Positions 8,539-16,507 of a DNA stretch of 59,048 nucleotides are shown piece after piece. The notes under the pieces are model-generated. The model had not been told where the DNA came from, searched no databases, and worked only from the letters and a program-made list of their open reading frames with translations. The stretch spans positions 1-59,048 of the forward strand of contig NZ_FOKQ01000026.1 in NCBI RefSeq assembly GCF_900112155.1, in the 5' to 3' direction. Numbering within the stretch: position 1 is the stretch's first letter; each line of letters starts with the position of its first letter. The translations under genes and the position numbers were made by a program. Source of the stretch: Hominimerdicola alba (GTDB lineage: Bacteria > Bacillota > Clostridia > Oscillospirales > Ruminococcaceae).

Positions 8539-9228
8539 ATGAAAAAGAGATATGCAGCCATCATCGCTGCGGCAATAATGGTACTGGGCGGCTGCGGAAA
8601 AGTTACCGAGCCCGATGACAGTGAAGCTCCCGTAAAGGCTTCCGCAAACACACAGACATCAACCGACACAAACGTTACCGATGATGAAACCACCTCAGAA
8701 CCCGATAAAGAGACAACGTCTGAGCTGGATGACTGCGATTTTGATTCATACTACAATTACATCATAGGCGACGGCGCATTCGGATTTGAAATGTACAACA
8801 ACGGCCACATTCGTCAGAGCTGGGATAACCGTATTGAGGGTGCAAAGTATATCCTTATAGGAATGGCTACCCCCGGTACGGAAGAAAAAGCTCTTGATCT
8901 GGCAGTATCAGTCGAACAGCTGAACAGTTTGGAGACAGTGGGCTTCATGACTAACATGAAATTCGAGGATACAAAGTCATTCAGGGTAGGCAATGAAAAG
9001 ATCGACGGAAACGGCGTAACTCTGATAGGCTACGAAAACAGCTTCATATTCTGCATAAGCTATTTTGACGAGAACGATGAGTACCGCGAGACTTGCTACT
9101 ATGAATTCCCCATCGACCTTATCCCCGATCTGGTAGATGCTGTGCAGTATGCTGATGGTTACGATGTGACCGAATCGGATGATGATCCAGGTGTGGAGAT
9201 AACAGGCGGAATATCCGTTAACGATTAA
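8539..9228 (+). CDS. Putative lipoprotein of the sigma/VWA operon
   Basis: The product has 229 residues with signal peptide and lipobox VLGGC (lipidated Cys19), then a Thr/Asp/Glu-rich linker to about residue 70 and a globular acidic domain. ATG at 8539 is favoured by AAGGAGG upstream; the frame is open from 8518, inside the preceding gene. I do not recognise the family. It should be anchored to the outer face of the membrane. Its position between an anti-sigma-like protein and a VWA lipoprotein suggests a cell-envelope role. Confidence 0.72.
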   Translation: MKKRYAAIIAAAIMVLGGCGKVTEPDDSEAPVKASANTQTSTDTNVTDDETTSEPDKETTSELDDCDFDSYYNYIIGDGAFGFEMYNNGHIRQSWDNRIEGAKYILIGMATPGTEEKALDLAVSVEQLNSLETVGFMTNMKFEDTKSFRVGNEKIDGNGVTLIGYENSFIFCISYFDENDEYRETCYYEFPIDLIPDLVDAVQYADGYDVTESDDDPGVEITGGISVND

Positions 9229-9289
9229 TTTACGGAATACTTAAAATCGGTATTTGATATCTGATACCCATACAGAAAGGACGATAACT

Positions 9290-10954
9290 ATGAAAGAGAA
9301 TACTAAAAAGATAACTGCGATGGTACTTTCGCTTACAATGGCAATAGGAATGATGACAGGCTGCGGCAGCGGCAAAGATTCATCAGGTAGAAAAAATGAC
9401 AAATTGACCGCCCCGGAATTCAATGGTAACGTCGGAGATACTCGACCGTCAGCGGATAACGAGGCCATCCAATCAGAAGAAAAAGGCTATTATAACGAAG
9501 ATGTGGATATAGATATCAACACAGAGGAATACAACTACTACGCGGAAAATCAATTCCTCAGCGTTGCCGAGCACCCCCTTTCGACATTCTCCACCGATGT
9601 TGATACAGCTTCATTCACCAATGTAAGACGTATGCTGGAAAACCGTCAGAATATCGAGCCCAACGCAGTAAGAACAGAGGAGTTCATTAACTATTTCAAC
9701 TATGAATACGAATATCCTACAGGCGACGACAAGATAGCCATAAACACCGAGCTTTCCGACTGCCCCTGGAACAATGATGCAAAGCTTATGCAGATAGGCT
9801 TGCAGGCTAAGGATATCGATGTGCAGGACATTGATTCAAACATCGTTTTCCTGATCGATGTCAGCGGTTCGATGGCTGATGCTAACAAGCTGCCTCTCGT
9901 TACACAGGCTTTCGCGATGCTTGCTGAGAATCTGGGTGAGAATGACAGGATATCCATCGTTACTTACGCTGGCAGAGATACCATCGAACTCGAAGGTGAG
10001 AGCGGCGCTAACTATGAGACCATAGCTTCAACACTTGCAGGTCTGACAGCAGGCGGTTCCACCGCTGGTGCAGCGGGCATAAACACTGCTTACGAACTTG
10101 CTGAGAAGTACTTCATAAAGGGTGGAAACAACAGAGTTATCCTTGCCACCGACGGCGACCTGAATGTTGGTCTGTCTTCCGAAGAAGAACTGAAATCACT
10201 CATCGAGGAAAAGCGCGACAACGGCGTATTCCTCTCAGTACTGGGATTCGGCATGGGCAACTACAAGGATAACAAGCTTGAAGCACTGGCTGACAATGGA
10301 AACGGAAACTACGCTTATATCGACAGCGTTGAAGAAGCTGAAAGAGTTCTCGTTACCGAGATGAACGGTACCATGTTCACAGTGGCTAAGGACGCTAAGA
10401 TACAGGTGGAGTTCAATCCTGCAAATGTGGCTTATTACAAGCTGGTGGGATATGAAAACAGACTTCTTGAAGATCAGGACTTTGAGGACGACACCAAGGA
10501 CGCAGGCGATGTCGGTGCGGCTCAGCAGGTAACGGCACTTTATGAGATAATCATGACCGACACAAAGGCTGACAGCGACGACAGCAAGCGCACACTCAAA
10601 TATCAGGACGATGTTGAGTACCCCGCTCCCGAAAAAGCAGACGAGACTGATCTTGACAAGGAACTTCTGACTGTATCCGTAAGATACAAGGAGAAGGACG
10701 AAAACGAAAGCAAGCTGGTGGATAAGGCTGTAAAGCTGGCAAGCTATGTCAGCATAGACGAAATGAGCGAAAATATGAAGCTCGCTTGTGCTGCTGCCAT
10801 GTTTGCAAAGACACTGGGTAACTCAGAAGATAAGTTCACAATGGCTGAGATCAGAGATTACGCAAAAGGTCTGCACCTTGATGCTGAAGAACTGCTGAAG
10901 ATGATCGCGATCTATGAAGAGGATTACGAGAATTCTGCAATAAACAATCAGTAA
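9290..10954 (+). CDS. YfbK-type von Willebrand factor A lipoprotein
   Basis: The product has 554 residues with signal peptide and lipobox MMTGC (Cys25). An N-terminal VWF_A-associated domain starts near residue 90 (FLSVAEHPLSTFSTDVDTAS), the VWA domain follows with an intact MIDAS motif DVSGSM (D190, S192, S194), and a C-terminal DUF3520-like region covers about 370-545. VWA domains bind proteins through a metal ion. The architecture matches the YfbK family, whose exact role is unknown. ATG at 9290 follows AGAAAGGACG; the open frame from 9254 has no signal peptide in phase. It is the last gene of the sigma operon. Confidence 0.87.
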   Translation: MKENTKKITAMVLSLTMAIGMMTGCGSGKDSSGRKNDKLTAPEFNGNVGDTRPSADNEAIQSEEKGYYNEDVDIDINTEEYNYYAENQFLSVAEHPLSTFSTDVDTASFTNVRRMLENRQNIEPNAVRTEEFINYFNYEYEYPTGDDKIAINTELSDCPWNNDAKLMQIGLQAKDIDVQDIDSNIVFLIDVSGSMADANKLPLVTQAFAMLAENLGENDRISIVTYAGRDTIELEGESGANYETIASTLAGLTAGGSTAGAAGINTAYELAEKYFIKGGNNRVILATDGDLNVGLSSEEELKSLIEEKRDNGVFLSVLGFGMGNYKDNKLEALADNGNGNYAYIDSVEEAERVLVTEMNGTMFTVAKDAKIQVEFNPANVAYYKLVGYENRLLEDQDFEDDTKDAGDVGAAQQVTALYEIIMTDTKADSDDSKRTLKYQDDVEYPAPEKADETDLDKELLTVSVRYKEKDENESKLVDKAVKLASYVSIDEMSENMKLACAAAMFAKTLGNSEDKFTMAEIRDYAKGLHLDAEELLKMIAIYEEDYENSAINNQ

Positions 10955-10979
10955 TACAAATCACATATAATATGCAGCA

Positions 10980-11001
10980 CACCAGATGATATCATCGGGT
11001 G
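10980..11001 (+). terminator. Hairpin after the VWA gene, no T-run
   Basis: CACCAGATGAT and ATCATCGGGTG form an 11-bp inverted repeat with one mismatch directly after the operon. Without a U-tract it is at best a weak terminator or processing site. Confidence 0.35.
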
Positions 11002-11109
11002 CGCCGCTGCTGATATCCGGGACACGATCGAAGGGTACCTTCCATGACAAAACACAATGTTTAACAAAAATACAGTTTAGCAAAATCAAATATTGATAAA
11101 CATAGTACA

Positions 11110-11139
11110 TTGACAAATGTTCCTCCCATATAGTATAAT
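11110..11139 (+). promoter_or_regulatory. Promoter of the MarR gene
   Basis: TTGACA (11110-11115), 18-nt spacer, TATAAT (11134-11139), leaving a leader of about 65 nt. Confidence 0.75.
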
Positions 11140-11212
11140 AATGACAGTACCTTACAAAAATGTCAAAAAAAGGCAAAGGTTCAGAACAAAAAACATTCGG
11201 GAGGATACAAAA

Positions 11213-11659
11213 ATGAACAATGAGATAAGAACAGGCTGCATAATGCAGTTCTACGAAATATACCCTTTGAGCCGTAAGCTGGTATTCGATACATTTGACC
11301 AGAAGAAATACCATGTTACACGTACTCAGCAGATAGTTCTGCTGTCTCTTTCCGTATGTGGACAGATGAATATGTCACAGCTGGCTTCAAAGATAAATAC
11401 ATCTAATGAGCAGGCTACCCGCGCGGTGGCACAGCTGGTGGATATGGGATTCATCGAGAGAACACATCAGCCCGACAACAGGCGTGTCGTGAACATATCA
11501 CTGACCGAAAAAGCCGAGAGCTTCCTGATAAAGATGAAAACAGATATTCGTGAAGATCTGCTTCAGCTGTTCTCGGAAGTATCAGATGAGGATATGGGAA
11601 AGCTTTTCAATGCGCTTGTGCAGGTCAACGAAGTACTTAAACAGGTGATGGATATATGA
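11213..11659 (+). CDS. MarR-family transcriptional regulator
   Basis: The product has 148 residues with a winged helix-turn-helix: the recognition region MSQLASKINTSNEQATRAVA and the wing with conserved HQPDNRRVVNISLT, in which DxRR is the MarR wing signature. The protein should act as a dimer on DNA and respond to a small ligand or oxidant; target genes are not evident, though autoregulation is common. ATG at 11213 has CGGGAGG upstream; the longer frame from 11117 begins inside the promoter and is rejected. Its stop overlaps the ATG of the next gene (ATGA), indicating coupled translation. Confidence 0.9.
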   Translation: MNNEIRTGCIMQFYEIYPLSRKLVFDTFDQKKYHVTRTQQIVLLSLSVCGQMNMSQLASKINTSNEQATRAVAQLVDMGFIERTHQPDNRRVVNISLTEKAESFLIKMKTDIREDLLQLFSEVSDEDMGKLFNALVQVNEVLKQVMDI

Positions 11660-11853
11660 GAAAAAAGAAAAAGCCAAGCTTCACTTCATGCGACAGCTGT
11701 GTGAACAACGTTTATGACGAAGAACTGGAATGCTATTCCTGTGAGATCGATCTTGACGAGGATGAGATGTACAGGCTTTTCAATGAACCTCACTATGCAT
11801 GCCCCTATTACAGGCTTGACGATGAATATGCTATAGTCAGAAAACAGAACTGA
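11656..11853 (+). CDS. DUF6472-like Cys-rich small protein
   Basis: The product has 65 residues with a basic start and cysteines arranged as SCDSC, CYSC and ACPYY, then the end DEYAIVRKQ. This pattern matches what I recall of DUF6472, a small Firmicutes family with no known function. Four to five cysteines suggest zinc binding. It overlaps the marR stop by 4 nt and ends just before a strong terminator, so it is co-expressed with the regulator. The family call is from memory. Confidence 0.75.
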   Translation: MRKKKKPSFTSCDSCVNNVYDEELECYSCEIDLDEDEMYRLFNEPHYACPYYRLDDEYAIVRKQN

Positions 11854-11860
11854 TATGATT

Positions 11861-11891
11861 ACAGACCCGTTATGCACGGGTCTGTTTTTTT
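11861..11891 (+). terminator. Terminator of the marR operon
   Basis: ACAGACCCGT (11861-11870) pairs with ACGGGTCTGT (11876-11885), followed by a T-run. Confidence 0.9.
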
Positions 11892-11903
11892 CAGGATTCC
11901 CAC

Positions 11904-11938
11904 AAAAAAACGGCTCACGATAGTATCATGAGCCGTAT
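11904..11938 (-). terminator. Terminator of the wall-binding repeat gene
   Basis: On the minus strand ACGGCTCA pairs with TGAGCCGT and is followed by seven T's, 5 nt after the stop codon at 11943. Confidence 0.88.
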
Positions 11939-11942
11939 GTTT

Positions 11943-14198
11943 TTATTCACTAACAGCCGCTCCGTCAGGACCAACTTTAATGCCCTCGATAACAGTATCC
12001 GTGACAAGTATGCCCTGCCAGTCGAAGTAATACTGTTTACCCTCTATCTCCTGCCAGCCGATAGCAACTACACCGCCTTTGAGGTTGTAGTACTTATCAC
12101 CGCTCCAGGTAAGCCAGCCCTCGGTCACATAACCGTTTTCGCCGAGATTATACATTTCTGCTCCCACTGTCACGGGACCTCTCAGCATAACACCGTGTTC
12201 AAGGTAATAACGCTTGTCCTCGATGGTCGTCCAGCCCTCCTGCAAAGTGCCGTCATCGCCGAAGTAGAACTCTGTGCCATTCAGAGTTTTCCAGCCCTTA
12301 TAGGCTTTTCCGTCACTGCCGAAATAGTAAATCTTACCATTATCAACTGTAACCCACTTGTTCTCTTCGATGCCATTTCTGCTGAGATAGTAGATATTGC
12401 CGTCATCGTTGTAGACACCGATATGCATAACGCCTTCATCATTGAAGAAATAGCGTTTGCCATCGATCTCAGTCCAGCCGATAGCTGCGTTTCCGTCCGC
12501 ATCGAAATAATAAGTCTTGTTACCCTCGGTATGGAAACTCTCTGTCAGCCATTCTTCACTGCCCTTTTTGTACTTTATCTGACCATCCAGCTTTACTATA
12601 CCATCAGAAAGTACACCATCAGAAGAGAAAACATAATTCTCTTCATTGCCGCTGAACTCACCCGTGCAGGCAGCACCCGTTTCACCAAAGTAATAGCGCT
12701 TGCCATCGATTGTCGCCCATCCCAGTGTCTTCTTTCCTGTTTCCTCATCGAAATGGAAACGGTAATCACCCACGGTTATCCAACCGTATGCAAGAGAGTT
12801 ATCACTGTAAAAATAGTAATTTCCCAGAACATCACTGCCAAATTTGTCATAGACATCTTTCTGGAATTTTTCTATGGTATCATCTCTGTATTTATTATTA
12901 AGATCATTCCAACTTGCTATCTCGTCATAGGTGAGGGCAGCTCTTTTTTCATCAGAAAGTTTTTCAAACTTCCGAATATCCGACATATCTTTTTTGAAAA
13001 GCTTGACCTCTGCCGCATCACTGCCGATAGTTGCCCAGCCGTAAGCTGCATCATGAGTTTCGGGATAGAAGTAATATTTCAGCATTATAGGCTCCAGTGT
13101 AATCGGGTTCGTTTCACCGCTTGCCAGTTCAATCCAGCCGCTTGCCACAACGCCGCCCCGTCCGAAATAATACTTTGAACCGTTTATCTTCTGCCAGCCC
13201 GACCTCATTTTGAATTCATCGTCAAAATAGAAGTAATCCTTGCCTATTTTGTTGAAGCCCTTAGCCGCTTCACCCTTTTCAGAGAAATAGTACTTGTTGT
13301 TTTTCTCCTCATACCAGCCGACTGTCATTACGCCGTCAGTAGAGAAATGATAGGTATTGCCATCGATCTTTTTCCAGTTCTTGACCATCTCACCGCGAGT
13401 ATCGAAATAATATGTCTTGTCGTCGAGCTTATAGAAGCCGGTAACACAGGCACCGCTTTCGTCATCGGCATAGAAATATTTCCCATCCTTTTCGATCCAG
13501 CCGTGATGGAGAACACCGTCCTCATTGAACAGATATCGCTTTCCGTCTATGACTTTCCAGTCAGTTGCCATTTTGCCGTCTGCATCGAAATAGTATACCT
13601 TGCCTTCGATCTCATAGAAGCCTACAGCCATCTTGCCGTCGTTCTTGAAATAATACTGCACACCGCCGACGTTTATCCAACCGCGTCGCTGTTTTCCGTT
13701 TTCATCAAAATATGAATTCTCCGAAAAGCCGGTTCCCGGGAAACCGTGATCGTCGAAATAATATTCATTTCCATTGATATCCACAAGACCTGTTCTGAAA
13801 ATGCCTGATTCGGTCGAAAGGTAATACTTTTCACCATCGATCTCAACAGTACCTCTCTGTATCACACCGTCTTCGCCCAGATAATAGGTATCACCACGGA
13901 AATCATGCCAGCCCGGAGGGAGTATGATACCATCGTCATCAAAAAGATAACATGTGTTGTCGATGATCTGGTAGCCTGTTACTCGGTCGTTAGTCTCAGG
14001 AGAGATATAGTAAGTACCCTCAGAATGTGTATGCCAGCCTGCGGAATAGTAAGACTGATAAATAAGATGTCCTGAAAAAACAACGCCAACAGCCGCAGTG
14101 CATATCAGTGCCGATACCATATTTGCGGCACTTCTGCGCTGTGCTATTACACGTGTCTTATCACGCACATATCCCTTTTCCAAGCCTCTGGTACTCAT
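11943..14198 (-). CDS. Surface protein of about 30 cell-wall-binding repeats
   Basis: The product has 751 residues. A basic N-terminus is followed by one hydrophobic segment at about 27-48 (signal anchor or uncleaved signal). The rest is about 30 imperfect 20-residue repeats of the type GWxxIDGKxYYFDxDG, as in glucan-binding and choline-binding wall modules (PF01473/PF19127-like). Aromatic residues in each repeat would bind sugars or choline. No catalytic domain is present. A non-repeat stretch at about residues 400-440 is rich in charged residues. It probably coats the cell surface or binds plant or host glycans. It has its own promoter (14235-14263), an AGGAAAGGG ribosome site and a terminator. 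Confidence 0.9.
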   Translation of the reverse strand: MSTRGLEKGYVRDKTRVIAQRRSAANMVSALICTAAVGVVFSGHLIYQSYYSAGWHTHSEGTYYISPETNDRVTGYQIIDNTCYLFDDDGIILPPGWHDFRGDTYYLGEDGVIQRGTVEIDGEKYYLSTESGIFRTGLVDINGNEYYFDDHGFPGTGFSENSYFDENGKQRRGWINVGGVQYYFKNDGKMAVGFYEIEGKVYYFDADGKMATDWKVIDGKRYLFNEDGVLHHGWIEKDGKYFYADDESGACVTGFYKLDDKTYYFDTRGEMVKNWKKIDGNTYHFSTDGVMTVGWYEEKNNKYYFSEKGEAAKGFNKIGKDYFYFDDEFKMRSGWQKINGSKYYFGRGGVVASGWIELASGETNPITLEPIMLKYYFYPETHDAAYGWATIGSDAAEVKLFKKDMSDIRKFEKLSDEKRAALTYDEIASWNDLNNKYRDDTIEKFQKDVYDKFGSDVLGNYYFYSDNSLAYGWITVGDYRFHFDEETGKKTLGWATIDGKRYYFGETGAACTGEFSGNEENYVFSSDGVLSDGIVKLDGQIKYKKGSEEWLTESFHTEGNKTYYFDADGNAAIGWTEIDGKRYFFNDEGVMHIGVYNDDGNIYYLSRNGIEENKWVTVDNGKIYYFGSDGKAYKGWKTLNGTEFYFGDDGTLQEGWTTIEDKRYYLEHGVMLRGPVTVGAEMYNLGENGYVTEGWLTWSGDKYYNLKGGVVAIGWQEIEGKQYYFDWQGILVTDTVIEGIKVGPDGAAVSE

Positions 14199-14234
14199 TT
14201 AGACTTATCCCTTTCCTAAAGAATTCACTTAGTA

Positions 14235-14263
14235 AGTATACCACATTCGAACTTTGTTTGCAA
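14235..14263 (-). promoter_or_regulatory. Promoter of the wall-binding repeat gene
   Basis: On the minus strand TTGCAA (14258-14263), 17-nt spacer, TATACT (14235-14240). Confidence 0.72.
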
Positions 14264-14299
14264 CCGTTTTTACCAAATCTTCACGTGATTTTCAGATAA

Positions 14300-14335
14300 G
14301 AAAAAGCCGGAAGGATCTTTCCCTCCGACTTTTAG
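14300..14335 (-). terminator. Probable terminator of the activase operon
   Basis: On the minus strand AAGTCGGAGGGAAAG and CCTTCCGGCTT form an imperfect hairpin followed by TTTTTC, just after the nitroreductase stop at 14350. Confidence 0.6.
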
Positions 14336-14349
14336 AATACTATATCATA

Positions 14350-14883
14350 TCAGAATATTTTAGCAATATCAGAAAGCTCGCGGCGTCTGGGTCTTTTAGG
14401 CTCTTCATCGGCATAGCCAAGAGCTAGTACAGCACCTATCTCCTCATTTTCGGGGATATTGAGCGCAGCACGAAGCTTTTCTCCATCGCGGATACCCATA
14501 ACCAGAGTATCAAGACCGAGCTCTTTTGCTTTTAGCATGAACAGCATATTCTGTAAACCGAGGTCATAACAGCCCCAGCCGTTGCCAAGCTCGTTTATCG
14601 GCTGGCCGTTGTCATCAAAGCCTACATTGTTCTTTTCATAAGCAGTGACTATCAATGCAGCATTCATGCATCTTTGCTCGTTGAATGATGGAAAACAAGT
14701 CGTCCTGAGTTCCTCGCGCTTATCCTTGGAAAGTACGCAATAGTACTTTGATGTCTGCTGATTTTTCCATGAGGGTGCTTCCTGAGCCGCTCTGATGATC
14801 TCCTCCACCTGCTCACGGGTGACTTCCCTGTCAGCGTACTTGCGCACGCTTCTTCTTGCTTCAATAAGATTCTGGAATTCCAT
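14350..14883 (-). CDS. Nitroreductase-family FMN oxidoreductase
   Basis: The product has 177 residues. The N-terminus EARRSVRKYADREVTREQVE carries the FMN-phosphate-binding RRSVR motif of the nitroreductase superfamily, and the central region SWKNQQTSKYYCV and C-terminal GAVLALGYADEEPK fit the same family. Such enzymes reduce nitro groups, quinones or flavins with NAD(P)H; the physiological substrate is unknown. ATG at 14883 has CGGAGG upstream and lies 3 nt after the stop of the Imm53-like gene, so it is the last gene of the activase operon. The longer open frame to 14916 overlaps that gene and lacks a better start. Confidence 0.9.
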   Translation of the reverse strand: MEFQNLIEARRSVRKYADREVTREQVEEIIRAAQEAPSWKNQQTSKYYCVLSKDKREELRTTCFPSFNEQRCMNAALIVTAYEKNNVGFDDNGQPINELGNGWGCYDLGLQNMLFMLKAKELGLDTLVMGIRDGEKLRAALNIPENEEIGAVLALGYADEEPKRPRRRELSDIAKIF

Positions 14884-14885
14884 AT

Positions 14886-15188
14886 TCAAAACCTCCGTTC
14901 TGTATCCTCGACCCAATGTCTGAAAATCGAAATAATCTTCTCCAATTTGTTAGGATCACCATTACCCTCAAAATAACCGTCCCTTATACGGCATATTATC
15001 CAGTCATCATCACCGTTGTCGATATTTATTGTATCAAACGGTTCACCAAATAATGGTGTCTCATTAAGATTGATCTGCACAGCCCAACCAGGGTTATCTA
15101 AAGTCGATATACGTACGCCGTAGCAATGCTCCCAGTCACCGTCGCATTGTGATCTGTACCAATTTTCGAGCCATTGGATATCGTTCAT
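14886..15188 (-). CDS. Imm53-like immunity protein
   Basis: The product is a 100-residue acidic protein. The pattern WLENWYRSQCDGDWEH near the start, DNPGW in the middle, DDDW and GDPNKLEKIISIFRHW at the end match the Imm53 family as I recall it, predicted by comparative genomics to neutralise polymorphic-type toxins. No toxin or secretion gene is visible nearby. It is tightly packed between an activase-like gene (12 nt upstream) and a nitroreductase gene (3 nt downstream), so it is co-transcribed with metabolic genes. Ribosome site AAGGAG. The family call is fairly confident; the function here is uncertain. Confidence 0.8.
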   Translation of the reverse strand: MNDIQWLENWYRSQCDGDWEHCYGVRISTLDNPGWAVQINLNETPLFGEPFDTINIDNGDDDWIICRIRDGYFEGNGDPNKLEKIISIFRHWVEDTERRF

Positions 15189-15200
15189 AAGAAAAACTCC

Positions 15201-16472
15201 TTAAAGCACTGCATTAGCAAGCATAAGCTTGATACGGTTCTCCTGATTTACCTTTGTTGCACCGGGGTCGTAGTCAATAGCGACTATATTCGCATCGGGG
15301 TACGCCTGCTTGATAACGCGGGCACTTCCCTTTGCAACGATATGGTTCGGCAGACAGCCAAAAGGCTGAGTGCAGATGATATTCTTTGTTCCCGTCTCAG
15401 CAAGAGCCGCCATTTCAGCTGTTATCAGCCAGCCCTCGCCCATCTTTACGCCCTGATTGATGTACTTGTCAGCACAATGGCGAAGATGCTCGAAATCATG
15501 AGGCGGCTGGAATACTCCCTGCTCGTTGATGACCTTTATCTGCTGTTTCTGGAACTTGTAGAGAACATCATATCCGATGCCGTATATCAGAGACTTCTTG
15601 CTCTTGTTATCATAGATTTTCCTGTCGTTAACAGCATCAGAAGCGCAGTACATAACAAAGTCGAGAAGTCCCGGTACATTGGGCTCACAGCCTTCGCTCA
15701 GCAGGAATTCATTCAGGTGATTGTTAGCAAGTGGTGAGTACTTAACATATATTTCGCCCACAATACCTACCTTCGGCTTCTTCTCCTTGGTTCTGGGCAA
15801 TGCGGCAAAATCCTTAAGCATAGCGCGATATATCTTAGTGGTACTCATATAATCGCGCTTTGTATGGAACATTTTTCCCAGACGATGCTGCCATCTTGCC
15901 AACAGTTCATCTGTAGAATTAGGCTGGATCTCATAGGGCTTGCACTGATTGTAAAGCAGCATCAGCATATCACCGTAGAGAACAGCATATATCAGCTTCA
16001 GCGCGATAGAGGGTGATACTTCTATCGAAGCGTCCTTTTCGAGTCCGCTGAAATTCAGTGAAAGCACAGGCACCTGCGGGAAAGTTGATGAAAGCGCCTT
16101 TCTCAGCAGATGGATATAGTTTGAAGCACGGCAGCCGCCGCCGGTCTGCGAGATGAGCAACGCAGTGTGATCGGGATCGTACTTGCCGCTTTTCAGTGCG
16201 TCCATAAACTGACCTATTACCAGCAGCGCAGGATAACAAGTATCGTTGTGAACATTTTTCAGACCCTCATCAATCACACTTCTTGTGGAAGTCTGCAAAA
16301 GCTCCATACGGTAGCCGTACTGTTCGTATATCGCCATTATCAGCTTGAAGTGTATCGGCAGCATATCGGGGATAAGTACAAGATAATCCGATTTTTTTGA
16401 TTTGTCGAAGTACGACTTATGTACTCTGTCCGACCCTGAGTGAGGGATGCTGCATGAATTTGTCTCAGACAT
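15201..16472 (-). CDS. Acyl-CoA dehydratase activase-related protein
   Basis: The product has 423 residues. It resembles the C-terminal part of the large activase-related proteins of the 2-hydroxyacyl-CoA dehydratase family. Conserved pieces are HNDTCYPALLVIGQF and ISQTGGGCRASNY, whose cysteines may help bind an Fe-S cluster, and TQPFGCLPNHIVAKG near the C-terminus. In many Clostridia this region is fused to the two-ATPase part in one protein of about 1400 residues; here it is separate, 35 nt downstream of it, with its own TTTGGAGGAAT ribosome site. The substrate is unknown; dehydratase alpha/beta genes are not in the window. Confidence 0.85.
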   Translation of the reverse strand: MSETNSCSIPHSGSDRVHKSYFDKSKKSDYLVLIPDMLPIHFKLIMAIYEQYGYRMELLQTSTRSVIDEGLKNVHNDTCYPALLVIGQFMDALKSGKYDPDHTALLISQTGGGCRASNYIHLLRKALSSTFPQVPVLSLNFSGLEKDASIEVSPSIALKLIYAVLYGDMLMLLYNQCKPYEIQPNSTDELLARWQHRLGKMFHTKRDYMSTTKIYRAMLKDFAALPRTKEKKPKVGIVGEIYVKYSPLANNHLNEFLLSEGCEPNVPGLLDFVMYCASDAVNDRKIYDNKSKKSLIYGIGYDVLYKFQKQQIKVINEQGVFQPPHDFEHLRHCADKYINQGVKMGEGWLITAEMAALAETGTKNIICTQPFGCLPNHIVAKGSARVIKQAYPDANIVAIDYDPGATKVNQENRIKLMLANAVL

Positions 16473-16507
16473 TTCTATTCCTCCAAATAAACAAGAGATT
16501 ACCTTTT

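Noticed and set aside
11928-13178. 416-codon open frame on the plus strand
   Set aside because: It is antisense to the repeat-protein gene and exists because the repeated codons of that gene lack stops in this frame. It has no ribosome site, and its translation shows periodic hydrophobic repeats that mirror the repeats on the other strand.
11943-14198. Possible CRISPR or tandem DNA repeat array
   Set aside because: The periodicity of about 60-63 bp follows the 20-21-residue protein repeats, with diverged DNA and no unique spacers.
15174-15737. Plus-strand open frame of 187 codons (and others at 16397-17680)
   Set aside because: They lie opposite the activase genes, whose motifs (ISQTGGGCRASN, GIDVGSTTVK) are unambiguous; the plus frames show no domain and no proper start.
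16473-16507. Frameshift splitting one large activase
   Set aside because: The gap has stop codons and a strong TTTGGAGGAAT ribosome site directly before the ATG of the second gene, so two genes are more likely.
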